This document shows positions 17,361 through 29,300 of a stretch of DNA of 64,000 nt, in pieces; positions within the stretch are counted from its first letter, which is position 1, and each line of letters opens with the position of its first letter. The translations under genes and the position numbers were made by a program. Below the pieces are notes generated by a model. The model was given only the letters and a program-made list of their open reading frames with translations, was not told the origin of the DNA and did no database searches. Source of the DNA: Desulfolutivibrio sulfodismutans DSM 3696 (GTDB lineage Bacteria; Desulfobacterota; Desulfovibrionia; Desulfovibrionales; Desulfovibrionaceae). The stretch spans positions 2,563,001-2,627,000 of the forward strand of contig NZ_CP045504.1 of NCBI RefSeq assembly GCF_013376455.1. Direction: 5' to 3'.

Positions 17361-20300
17361 TCAAAACTCGTAGCGCACCCCCACGGCCCCGGCCTGGGTC
17401 TGGGAGCCCCGCCCAAAAATCTGGCCGGAATAGCGTAGATAGAGTTTTGCGGAATCCGACACGCCGACGCTCACCCCGGCGTCCATCAGCAGGTTGTTCC
17501 GGGTGGGCTCGCCGGTCTTGGCCGAAAAGGACGACGTAGGCGAGCCGTTGTACCGGGCCTTGATGTTCTGGCTGTTGTCCAGAAACTCATGCCCCCAGCG
17601 CAGGGACACGTCCGGGCTGACGGTCGTTTTCTCCCCCACCGTGAACGTCCCCGAGACCTTGGCCCCCAGGCCCGACTTCAGGGAATTGCCGGAAAAGGCG
17701 CGCACGGTCAGCCCAAGCTCGGCGTCGGCGGTCTCGGAAAAGCCCGGCACGGACACATATCCGTAATCCAGCGTGGCCACCGGACCGGCCTTGAACTTCC
17801 CAAACGTCCAGTCGTAGCCCGTGGTCAGCGAGCCGCCCAAAAGAAACGACACGTACGTCCCTTGCGGCTGCGTGGAGATGGAGCCGAACTCGATCTTGCG
17901 CACCAGCCGGTTCCAGGCCGCCCCGGCCTGCACCATGCCGTCGGCATAGAAGCCGCCCGAGGAATATGCGCCGTAGAGGCCGCCCAGGAAGGTGTCCGAA
18001 CGGCCGCTGGACTTGGCCGTGTCCGAGAACGACAGGTCGGAATGCACATAGCCCACCTGGAACCCGGCCAGCAGGTTGTCATTTACGGCCAGATCGCCCC
18101 CGGCCACCACGCCGTACTGCCAGGCGTCGAAGCCCGTGCGGTTATGCCCCTTGCCAAAGCCCACGTACTGGCCCACGGGCTTGACGAAAAGCCCCAGGCC
18201 CGCGGCCTGGCCGGATTTGGCCGTGATGCCGCTTGACGCGTCGCTGGCGATTGACCGCGAGGCCAGTTCCGTCATGCGCGACATCTCGCCGCCAGGCACC
18301 ATGGCCAGAACCGACCCGCCGCCGCTTCGCGTCGCATAGGCCCGTTCCCGGATGGTGTCGGAAAAAAGCCGCATGGCCGAAAACGAGGTCTCCACCAGCG
18401 CGCTGTAAGGCTCGGGAGACATCTGCTGCAACCCGGCGGCGACCTCGCCCAGGCTCATGAAGTCGATTTCGGCCAGGATCGTCTGCATGGCCGGGGTGGC
18501 GGCAAGCGTGGCCCCGGTCAGGCCCAGGCTGGCCCCGTAGGAATTGCGGGTTGTGGCGGCGATGGCATACGGCAGGCGGATCACGGTGACGTCGCCGCCG
18601 AAGGCCCCGACGGTGGCGGTGTCCGTGTTGGTCACGGAGAAATTCAGGAAAGGGCTCTGGTTGTCGATGGTGATGGTTTCGTAGTCGCCGGTGAGCCCGC
18701 CGTCGGAAGAAAGCAGGGTGAACTGCTGCCCCGTGGTGTAGTAACCTTCGGCGATGGCCACATGCAGGGAGCCGCCGTCGATGGTGGTGGCCCCGGTGAC
18801 GTGCAACAGGTCCCTGGCCGTGGGGGTGATCTCCAGGGAGAGCAGACTTCCCGAGCCCAGGAGCAGGTCGCCGTCGATGGTCAGGGTTCCCGCCGAAAGC
18901 CCGGGGGCGATGGTTCCGTGGCTCTCCACGTCGCCCATGATGGTCCCGGTTCCCATGAGCGTGCCGAACGAGCCCAACGCCAGAAGCGGCGCGGTCCAGG
19001 TGCCGTTGACGACGGCATCGCCATTGATGGTCGTGTCGCTTGCGAAGGTGATCCCGGCCCCGGCGTCGATCTGGTAATCCAGAGAGGCCAAGGAACCGGT
19101 CACGTCCAGGTCGCCTTCCATGACCCAGGTGAAGCCGGTGTATGTATTGTCGCCGGACAAGGTCAGGGTGGCGTCGCCGGACTTCAAAAACGTCCCGGCC
19201 CCTTCGATCACCCCGGCATAGGTGGCGTCCAGGGCGGGACTCATGTCCAGAAGCGTCCCGGCGGCCATGTCGATGCTCTGGGAGGCCAGGGAACCCGTGA
19301 TCCGCAAAATCCCAGACGTAAGCGTGGTGTCGCCGGTGTACGTATTCGCGCCGGAGAGCGTCAGGATGCCCGCGCCGGATTTTTGGAAATCCCCGGCCCC
19401 GGAGATGATCCCGGCATAGGTCGTGTCCACGCTGGGGCTCATGTCGAACAGCGCCCCGTCCGCCACCTCCACGGACTGGGAGGCCAGGGAGCCCGTGACC
19501 AGAAGCGTCCCGGCGGTGACCGAGGTGTTGCCGGTATAGGTATGATTTCCGGTCAGGGCCAAAAGGCCCGCGCCGGATTTGACGAAGTCCCCGGCCCCCT
19601 CGATCACCCCGGCATACAGGGTATCCACGACGGGGTTCATGTCCAGAAGCGCCCCGGCGGCAATGTCGATGCCCTGGGAGGCCAGGGAGCCCGTGACCAG
19701 AAGCGTCCCGGCCGTTATCGTCGTGTCGCCGGTGTAGGTGTGGTTCCCGGTCAGGGTCAAAAGGCCCGCGCCGGATTTGACGAAATTTCCCGCCCCGGAG
19801 ATGACCCCGGCATAGGTGGCGTCCACGCTGGGGCTCATGTCCAGGAGCGCCCCGGCGGCCACGTCGATGCCCTGGGAGGCCAGGGAACCCGTGACCAGAA
19901 GCGTCCCGGCGGTGATAAACGTCGCACCGGTATAGGTGTTGTCGCCGGACAAGGTCAGGGTGACGTCGCCAGACTTCAAAAACATCCCGGCCCCGGAAAT
20001 CACCCCGGCGTAGGTCGTGTTCGCGGCCGGACTCATGTCGAAGAGCGCCCCGGCCGCCACATCCACGGACGCGGAGGCCAGCGACCCGGTCACGCGCAGG
20101 ATTCCGGCAGTGATGCTAGTGTCGCCGGTATAGGTGTTGTTCCCGGAGAGCGTCAGGGTGGCCGCGCCGGATTTCTGGAAATCCCCGGCCCCGGAGATCA
20201 CCCCGGCGAAGCCCGTATTCGCTGATGGCGACCAGTCCAGGAGGCCGCCCGAGGCGATGGACGCCCCCGAGGCGACCAGGCCGCCTTGCAGGATCAAGGT

Positions 20301-23300
20301 TCCCTGGCTGACGGTCAGGGTTCCCGTGCCCAGGTCCACGTCGCCGCCGATGGTCCAGGATCCGGAATCGTCCTTGATGAGGTTCTGGAAGTTGCGCACC
20401 GCGCCGTCCAGGCTGACGCTGCCGACCAGGGTCAGGGTATTGTCGCCGCCGCCGCCGTCAACGATGCCCCGCACCATGGCCCCGGGGCCAAACGTGGCTG
20501 AGTCGTCCCCAGCCCCGAACAGGATGGCCACGTCGGTGGAACTGGCGGCCAGGATGCTGCCGGTGCTGACCAGGGTGCAATCGGCGTCGGTGAAGGTCAG
20601 GGCGCTGGTCAGGTTGATGGTCCCGGCGTTGGTCAGGCTGCTCAGATTGGTCAGGCTGCCCGAGAAATTCATCGTGGCCCCGGAGGCCACGTTGATGGAG
20701 CTGGTGGCCAGGGAGCCGGTCACGCCCAGGGTTCCGGCAGAAACCGTGGTCGCGCCGGTGTAGGTGTTGTTCCCGGAAAGCGTCAGGGTGGCCGCACCGG
20801 ACTTCTGGAAATTCCCCGCCCCGGAGATCACCCCGGAGTAGGTCGCGTTCGTGGCCGGGCTCATGTCGAACAGCGCCCCGGAGGACACGGCCACGCTTTG
20901 CGAGGCCAGCGCCCCGGTCACGCGCAGGGTTCCGGCCGTTATCGTCGTGTCGCCAGTGTAGGTGTTGTTCCCGGACAGCGTCAGGGTGGCCGCACCGGAT
21001 TTCTGGAAATTCCCCGCCCCGGAAATCACCCCGGCATAGGTCGTGTTCGCTGCCGGGCTCATGTCGAACAGCGCCCCGGAGGACACGGCCACGCTTTGCG
21101 AGGCCAGCGACCCGGTCACGCGCAGGGTTCCGGCCGTTATCGTCGTGTCGCCGGTATAGGTGTTGTTCCCGGAGAGCGTCAGGGTGGCCGCACCGGACTT
21201 CTGGAAATCCCCGGCCCCTTCGATCACCCCGGCATAGGTCGTGTTCGCTGTGGGACTCATGTCGAACAGCGCCCCGGCGGCCACGGCCACGCTTTGCGAG
21301 GCCAGCGACCCGGTCACACGCAGGGTTCCGGCCGTTATCGTCGTGTCGCCGGTGTACGTGTTGTTCCCGGAGAGCGTCAGAGTGGCCGTGCCGGATTTGC
21401 GGAAATCCCCGGCCCCTTCGATCACCCCGGCATAGGTCGTGTTCGCTGTGGGGCTCATGTCGAAGAGCGCCCCGGCGGCCACGTCCACGCTTTGCGAGGC
21501 CAGCGACCCGGTCACACGCAAGGTTCCGGCCGATATGGCGGTATCGCCGGTGTACGTGTTGCTCCCGGACAGCGTCAGGGTGGCCGCGCCGGATTTGCGG
21601 AAATCCCCGGCCCCGGAAATCACCCCGGCGTAGGTCGTGTCCGTCAAAGGGCTCATGTCGAACAGCGCCCCGGAAGACACGGCCACGCTTTGTGAGGCCA
21701 GCGACCCGGTCACGCGCAGGATTCCGGCAGAAACCGTGGTCGCGCCGGTGTAGGTGTTGTTCCCGGAGAGCGTCAGGGTGGCCGCGCCGGATTTCTGGAA
21801 ATTCCCCGCCCCGGAAATCACCCCGGCAAAGCCCGTATTCGCTGATGGCGCCCAGTCCAGGAGGCCGCCCGAGGCGATGGACGCCCCCGAGGCGACCAGG
21901 CCGCCTTGCAGGATCAGGGTTCCCTGGCTGACGGTCAGGGTTCCCGTGCCCAGGTCCACGTCGCCGCCAATGGTCCAAGATCCGGAATCGTCCTTGATGA
22001 GGCTCTGGAAGTTGCGCACCGCGCCATCCAGGCTGACGCTGCCGACCAGGGTCAGGGTATTGTCGCCGCCGCCGCCGTCGACGATGCCGCGCACCATGGC
22101 CCCGGGGCCAAACGTGGCCGAGTCGTCCCCGGCGCCAAACAGGATGGCCACATCGGTGGAACTGGCGGCCAGGATGCTGCCGGTGCTGACCAGGGTGCAA
22201 TCGGCGTCGGTGAAGGTCAGGGCGCTGGTCAGGTTGATGGTCCCGAAGTTGGTCAGGCTGCTCAGATTGGTCAGGCTGCCCGAGAAATTCATCGTGGCCC
22301 CGGAGGCCACGTTGATGGAGCTGGTGGCCAGGGAGCCGGTCACGCCCAGGGTTCCGGCAGAAACCGTGGTCGCGCCGGTGTAGGTGTTGTTCCCGGAAAG
22401 CGTCAGGGTGGCCGCACCGGACTTCTGGAAATTCCCCGCCCCGGAAATCACCCCGGCATAGGTCGTGTTCGTCGAGGGGCTCATGTCGAAGAGTGCCCCG
22501 GAGGACACGGCCACGCTTTGCGAGGCCAGCGACCCGGTCACGCGCAGGGTTCCGGCCGTTATCGTCGTGTCGCCAGTGTAGGTGTTGTTCCCGGACAGCG
22601 TCAGGGTGGCCGCACCGGATTTCTGGAAATTCCCCGCCCCGGAAATCACCCCGGCATAGGTCGTGTTCGCTGCCGGGCTCATGCCGAAGAGCGCCCCGGC
22701 CGCCACATCCACGGACGCGGCGGCCAGCGACCCGGTCACGCGCAGGGTTCCGGCAGTGATGCTGGTGTCGCCGGTGTAGGTGTTGTTCCCGGACAGCGTC
22801 AGGGTGGCCGCGCCGGATTTCTGGAAATTCCCCGCCCCGGAAATCACCCCGGCAAAGCCCGTATTCGCTGATGGCGCCCAGTCCAGGAGGCCGCCCGAGG
22901 CGATGGACGCCCCCGAGGCGACCAGGCCGCCTTGCAGGATCAGGGTTCCCTGGCTGACGGTCAGGGTTCCCGTGCCCAGGTCCACGTCGCCGCCAATGGT
23001 CCAAGATCCGGAATCGTCCTTGATGAGGCTCTGGAAGTTGCGCACCGCGCCATCCAGGCTGACGCTGCCGACCAGGGTCAGGGTATTGTCGCCGCCGCCG
23101 CCGTCGACGATGCCGCGCACCATGGCCCCGGGGCCAAACGTGGCCGAGTCGTCCCCGGCGCCAAACAGGATGGCCACATCGGTGGAACTGGCGGCCAGGA
23201 TGCTGCCGGTGCTGACCAGGGTGCAATCGGCGTCGGTGAAGGTCAGGGCGCTGGTCAGGTTGATGGTCCCGAAGTTGGTCAGGCTGCTCAGATTGGTCAG

Positions 23301-26300
23301 GCTGCCCGAGAAATTCATCGTGGCCCCGGAGGCCACGTTGATGGAGCTGGTGGCCAGGGAGCCGGTCACGCCCAGGGTTCCGGCAGAAACCGTGGTCGCG
23401 CCGGTGTAGGTGTTGTTCCCGGAAAGCGTCAGGGTGGCCGCACCGGACTTCTGGAAATTCCCCGCCCCGGAAATCACCCCGGCATAGGTCGTGTTCGTCG
23501 AGGGGCTCATGTCGAAGAGTGCCCCGGAGGACACGGCCACGCTTTGCGAGGCCAGCGACCCGGTCACGCGCAGGGTTCCGGCCGTTATCGTCGTGTCGCC
23601 AGTGTAGGTGTTGTTCCCGGACAGCGTCAGGGTGGCCGCACCGGATTTCTGGAAATTCCCCGCCCCGGAAATCACCCCGGCATAGGTCGTGTTCGCTGCC
23701 GGGCTCATGCCGAAGAGCGCCCCGGCCGCCACATCCACGGACGCGGCGGCCAGCGACCCGGTCACGCGCAGGGTTCCGGCCGTTATCGTCGTGTCGCCGG
23801 TGTAGGTGTTGTTCCCGGAGAGCGTCAGAGTGGCCGTGCCGGATTTGCGGAAATCCCCGGCCCCGGAAATCACCCCGGCATAGGTCGTGTTCGCTGTGGG
23901 GCTCATGTCGAACAGCGCCCCGGCGGCCACGGCCACGCTTTGCGAGGCCAGCGACCCGGTCACACGCAGGGTTCCGGCCGTTATCGTCGTGTCGCCGGTG
24001 TACGTGTTGTTCCCGGAGAGCGTCAGAGTGGCCGTGCCGGATTTGCGGAAATCCCCGGCCCCGGAAATCACCCCGGCATAGGTCGTGTTCGCTGTGGGGC
24101 TCATGTCGAAGAGCGCCCCGGCGGCCACGTCCACGCTTTGCGAGGCCAGCGACCCGATCACACGCAAGGTTCCGGCCGTTATGGCGGTATCGCCGGTGTA
24201 GGTGTTCGCGCCGGACAGGGTCAGGGTGGCTGCGCCGGACTTCCGGAAATCGCCTGCCCCTTCGATCACACCGGCGTAGGTCGTATCCGCCGAGGGGCTC
24301 ATGTCGAGGAGCGCCCCGGAGGACACAGCCACGCTTTGTGAGGCCAGCGACCCGGTCAGGCGCAGGGTTCCGGCAGTGATGCTGGTGTCGCCGGTGTAGG
24401 TGTTGTTCCCGGAGAGCGTCAGGGTGGCCGCGCCGGATTTACGGAAATCCCCGGCCCCTTCGATCACCCCGGCATAGGTCGTGTTCGCTGTGGGACTCAT
24501 GTCGAACAGCGACCCGGCCGCCACATTCACGGACGCGGAGGCCAGCGACCCGGTCACGCGCAGGGTTCCGGCCGTTATCGTCGTGTCGCCGGTATACGTA
24601 TTCGCGCCGGACAAGGTCAGGGCGGCCGCGCCGGATTTCTGGAAATCCCCGGCCCCGGAGATCACCCCGGCGAAGCCCGTATTCGCTGATGGCGACCAGT
24701 CCAGGAGGCCGCCCGAGGCGATGGACGCCCCCGAGGCGACCAGGCCGCCTTGCAGGATCAGGGTTCCCTGGCTGACGGTCAGGGTTCCCGTGCCCAGGTC
24801 CACGTCGCCGCCAATGGTCCAAGATCCGGAATCGTCCTTGATGAGGCTCTGGAAGTTGCGCACCGCGCCATCCAGGCTGACGCTGCCGACCAGGGTCAGG
24901 GTATTGTCGCCGCCGCCGCCGTCGACGATGCCGCGCACCATGGCCCCGGGGCCAAACGTGGCCGAGTCGTCCCCGGCGCCAAACAGGATGGCCACATCGG
25001 TGGAACTGGCGGCCAGGATGCTGCCGGTGCTGACCAGGGTGCAATCGGCGTCGGTGAAGGTCAGGGCGCTGGTCAGGTTGATGGTCCCGAAGTTGGTCAG
25101 GCTGCTCAGATTGGTCAGGCTGCCCGAGAAATTCATCGTGGCCCCGGAGGCCACGTTGATGGAGCTGGTGGCCAGGGAGCCGGTCACGCCCAGGGTTCCG
25201 GCAGAAACCGTGGTCGCGCCGGTGTAGGTGTTGTTCCCGGAAAGCGTCAGGGTGGCCGCGCCGGATTTCTGGAAATTCCCCGCCCCGGAAATCACCCCGG
25301 CATAGGTCGTGTTCGTCGAGGGGCTCATGTCGAACAGCGCCCCGGAGGACACGGCCACGCTTTGTGAGACCAGCGACCCGGTCACACGCAAGGTTCCGGC
25401 CGTTATGGCGGTGTCGCCGGTGTACGTGTTGTTCCCGGACAGCGTCAGGGTGGCCGCGCCGGATTTACGGAAATCCCCGGCCCCTTCGATCACCCCGGCA
25501 TAGGTCGTGTTCGCTGTGGGACTCATGTCGAACAGCGACCCGGCCGCCACATTCACGGACGCGGAGGCCAGCGACCCGGTCACGCGCAGGGTTCCGGCCG
25601 TTATCGTCGTGTCGCCGGTATACGTATTCGCGCCGGACAAGGTCAGGGCGGCCGCGCCGGATTTGCGGAAATACCCGGCCCCTTCGATCACCCCGGCATA
25701 GGTCGTATTCGCCAAGGGGTCCATGTCGAACAGCGACCCGGCCGCCACATCCACGGACGCGGAGGCCAGCGACCCGGTCACGCGCAGGGTTCCGGCGGTG
25801 ATGGCGGTGTCGCCAGTGTACGTGTTGTTCCCGGACAGGGTCAGGGTGGCTGCGCCGGATTTCTGGAAATTTCCCGCCCCGGAAATCACCCCGGCATAGG
25901 TCGTGTTCGCCGAGGGGCTCATGTCGAACAGCGACCCACTCGCCACATCCACGGACGCGGAGGCCAGCGACCCGGTTACGCGCAGGATTCCGGCAGTGAT
26001 GCTGGTGTCACCGGTGTAGGTGTTCGCGCCGGACAGGGTCAGGGTGGCTGCGCCGGACTTCCGGAAATCGCCTGCCCCTTCGATCACACCGGCGTAGGTC
26101 GTATCCGCCGAGGGGCTCATGTCGAGGAGCGCCCCGGAGGACACAGCCACGCTTTGTGAGGCCAGCGACCCGGTCAGGCGCAGGGTTCCGGCAGTGATGC
26201 TGGTGTCGCCGGTGTAGGTGTTGTTCCCGGAGAGCGTCAGGGTGGCCGCGCCGGATTTACGGAAATCCCCGGCCCCTTCGATCACCCCGGCATAGGTCGT

Positions 26301-29300
26301 GTTCGCTGTGGGACTCATGTCGAACAGCGACCCGGCCGCCACATTCACGGACGCGGAGGCCAGCGACCCGGTCACGCGCAGGGTTCCGGCCGTTATCGTC
26401 GTGTCGCCGGTATACGTATTCGCGCCGGACAAGGTCAGGGCGGCCGCGCCGGATTTGCGGAAATACCCGGCCCCTTCGATCACCCCGGCATAGGTCGTAT
26501 TCGCCAAGGGGTCCATGTCGAACAGCGACCCGGCCGCCACATCCACGGACGCGGAGGCCAGCGACCCGGTCACGCGCAGGGTTCCGGCGGTGATGGCGGT
26601 GTCGCCAGTGTACGTGTTGTTCCCGGACAGGGTCAGGGTGGCTGCGCCGGATTTCTGGAAATTTCCCGCCCCGGAAATCACCCCGGCATAGGTCGTGTTC
26701 GCCGAGGGGCTCATGTCGAACAGCGACCCACTCGCCACATCCACGGACGCGGAGGCCAGCGACCCGGTTACGCGCAGGATTCCGGCAGTGATGCTGGTGT
26801 CACCGGTGTAGGTGTTCGCGCCGGACAGGGTCAGGGTGGCTGCGCCGGACTTCCGGAAATCGCCTGCCCCTTCGATCACACCGGCGTAGGTCGTATCCGC
26901 CGAGGGGCTCATGTCGAGGAGCGCCCCGGAGGACACAGCCACGCTTTGTGAGGCCAGCGACCCGGTCAGGCGCAGGGTTCCGGCAGTGATGCTGGTGTCG
27001 CCGGTGTAGGTGTTGTTCCCGGAGAGCGTCAGGGTGGCCGCGCCGGATTTTTGGAAATCCCCTGCCCCGGCGATCACCCCGCCGTAGGTCGCGTTCGTGG
27101 CCGGGCTCATGTCGAAGAGCGCCCCGGCCGCCACGTCCACGCTTTGCGAGGCCAGCGACCCGGTTACCCGCAAGGTTCCGGCCGTTATGTCGGTGTCGCC
27201 GGTATAGGTGTTGTTCCCGGACAGGGTCAGGGCGGCCGCGCCGGATTTCTGGAAACCACCCGCTCCGGAAATCACCCCGGCATAGGTCGTATCCGCCGAG
27301 GGGCTCATGTCGAACAGCGCCCCGGAGGACACGGCCACGCTTTGCGAGGCCAGCGCCCCGGTCACGCGCAGGGTTCCGGCCGTTATCGTCGTGTCGCCGG
27401 TATAGGTGTTGTTCCCGGAGAGCGTCAGGGCGGCCGCGCCGGATTTCTGGAAACCGCCCGCTCCGGAGATCACCCCGGCGTAGGTCGCGTTCGCCGCCGG
27501 GCGCATATCCAGAAGCGCCCCGGAGGACACGGCCACGCTTTGAGAGGCCAGCGATCCGGTCACGCGCAGGGTGCCGCCGGAAATCGTGGTGTCGCCGGTA
27601 TACGTGTTCGCGCCGGAGAGCGTCAGGGTGGCCGTGCCGGATTTGGTGAGCGTCCCGGAGCCGGTAACGGCCCCGGCATAGGTCGTGTCCGAGGCGGCGG
27701 CGAAGGCAATCCCGGTTCCAGAGGCCAGGTCGATGGACGCGGAGGCCAGGGAGCCGGTCAGGCGCAGGATGCCGCCGGAAACCGTGGTTGCGCCGGTATA
27801 GGTGTTGACGCCGGACAAGGTCAGGGAGCCGGAACCGGTCTTGGTCAGGCCGCCCGCGCCGGAGATGACCCCGGCAAAGGTGGAATCGGTCGAACCGAGG
27901 TTCAGCGTCAGGATCGTGGCGGCGTCCGACCCCAGGGTGACCCCGCCGGAGCCAGACAGCAGGGTGATGGTTTGGTCGTAGTCGTTGAGGTCGAACACCG
28001 CGCCCGAGGCCACGCTCAGCCCGGAGGAGGAGGCGATGATGTCGGCCGCCCCGGCCCGAAGGGTTCCGGCGTTCACGGTGGTTGCGCCGGTGTAGGTATT
28101 GGCGGCGCCGAGGGTCAGCGTGCCGGTTCCGGACTTGGTCAGGCCCCCCGTTTCGGAGATGACGCCGTCGAATTGGTACGAATCGGCGTTTTGCACCGTG
28201 AGGGTGGCCGAGCCAAGAGTGACGCTGCCGCTGCCGGAGAGGCCGTGGATGGTCTGGGCGAAGTCGTTGAGATCCAGCGTGGCGCCCGCGGCGACGCTCA
28301 CGGCCGAACTTGTGGAAAAGGCGCCCGCCACTCCGGCTTGCAGGGTTCCCTCGGACACGGTGGTCACGCCGGTGTAGTCGTTGTATTTGCCGGAGAGGGT
28401 GAGGGTATGGTCGCCTTTCTTGATCAGGGCGCCCGAGCCCGACAGGACGCCCGCGTAGGCCGTGCTTCCGGCGACCGTATCCCAGGTCAGCGAACCCTCG
28501 TTCTCGATGCCGTTGGTTATCGACACGAACTCATTGATGCTCAAGGAAGCGTTGGTCTTGATGGTCAGGTTCGTGAAGGAACTGCGGTTGGCGTACTCGG
28601 GGTCCAGGGTCCATGTCGCGGCCGCGACCCCGTTGCCGACCACCAGATCGGTCACGCCCTCGAACAGGTTGTCGGCGCTGTTGACGCCGAGAAGGGTCAG
28701 GGTGCCGCCGTTAAGATGCACCTTGCCGACAAGCGAGGTGCTGGCGTCTCCGGCCAGGTCCAGGGTCACGCTGCTGCCCGAGCCTCCGGCGTAAATGGCG
28801 TAGGCCTCGGAGTCGTGGGTGTTGACCCCCTCCAGGGCGCCGGTCACGTAGAGGTTCACGGCGCCGGATTCGGAATAGACCGCGTAGGCCCGACCAAAGG
28901 CCCGGGCCGAGATGGTTCCGGATACAAGCAGGGCGGTGTCTGCGTCGCCGCCGTTGATGTTCCCGCCGGCGTACAGACCGTAGGCGTAGGTCGAACCCGG
29001 GACTGCCGTGCCCGCTGTCGTGGCCGAGATCGTGCCGCTCACCTCGCCGATGGAGATGGATGTCGCGGCGCGCAGGCCGACCGCATACCCCAGGTCTTCG
29101 TCGGTGGTTTTGGCTGTGACCGTGCCGGACAGGGCGCCGGTGATGCTGATGCTGGAACTGCCGCTTTGCAGACCGTAAGCGCCATAGCCGCCCGCAGCCG
29201 TGACCGATCCGGACAGACTGGCGAGAGTGACGCCGCCCGAGGCGTACAGGCCAAGGGCGATGCCGGCCGCAGCCGAGACCGAACCGGCCAGCCCGCTTGT

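Noticed and set aside
20458-23226. 922-codon - strand frame rich in Arg/Gly/His
   Set aside because: A shifted frame of the same repeats on the autotransporter's own strand; the reading frame with signal peptide and barrel is clearly the other one.
18762-24341. Several + strand frames of 200-490 codons repeated every ~1 kb
   Set aside because: Mirror images of the PATR repeats; the repetition follows the real gene.
19100-27600. Regular direct repeats resembling a CRISPR array
   Set aside because: The period is 198 bp, in frame, and encodes the PATR protein repeats; there are no short spacers and no cas genes.
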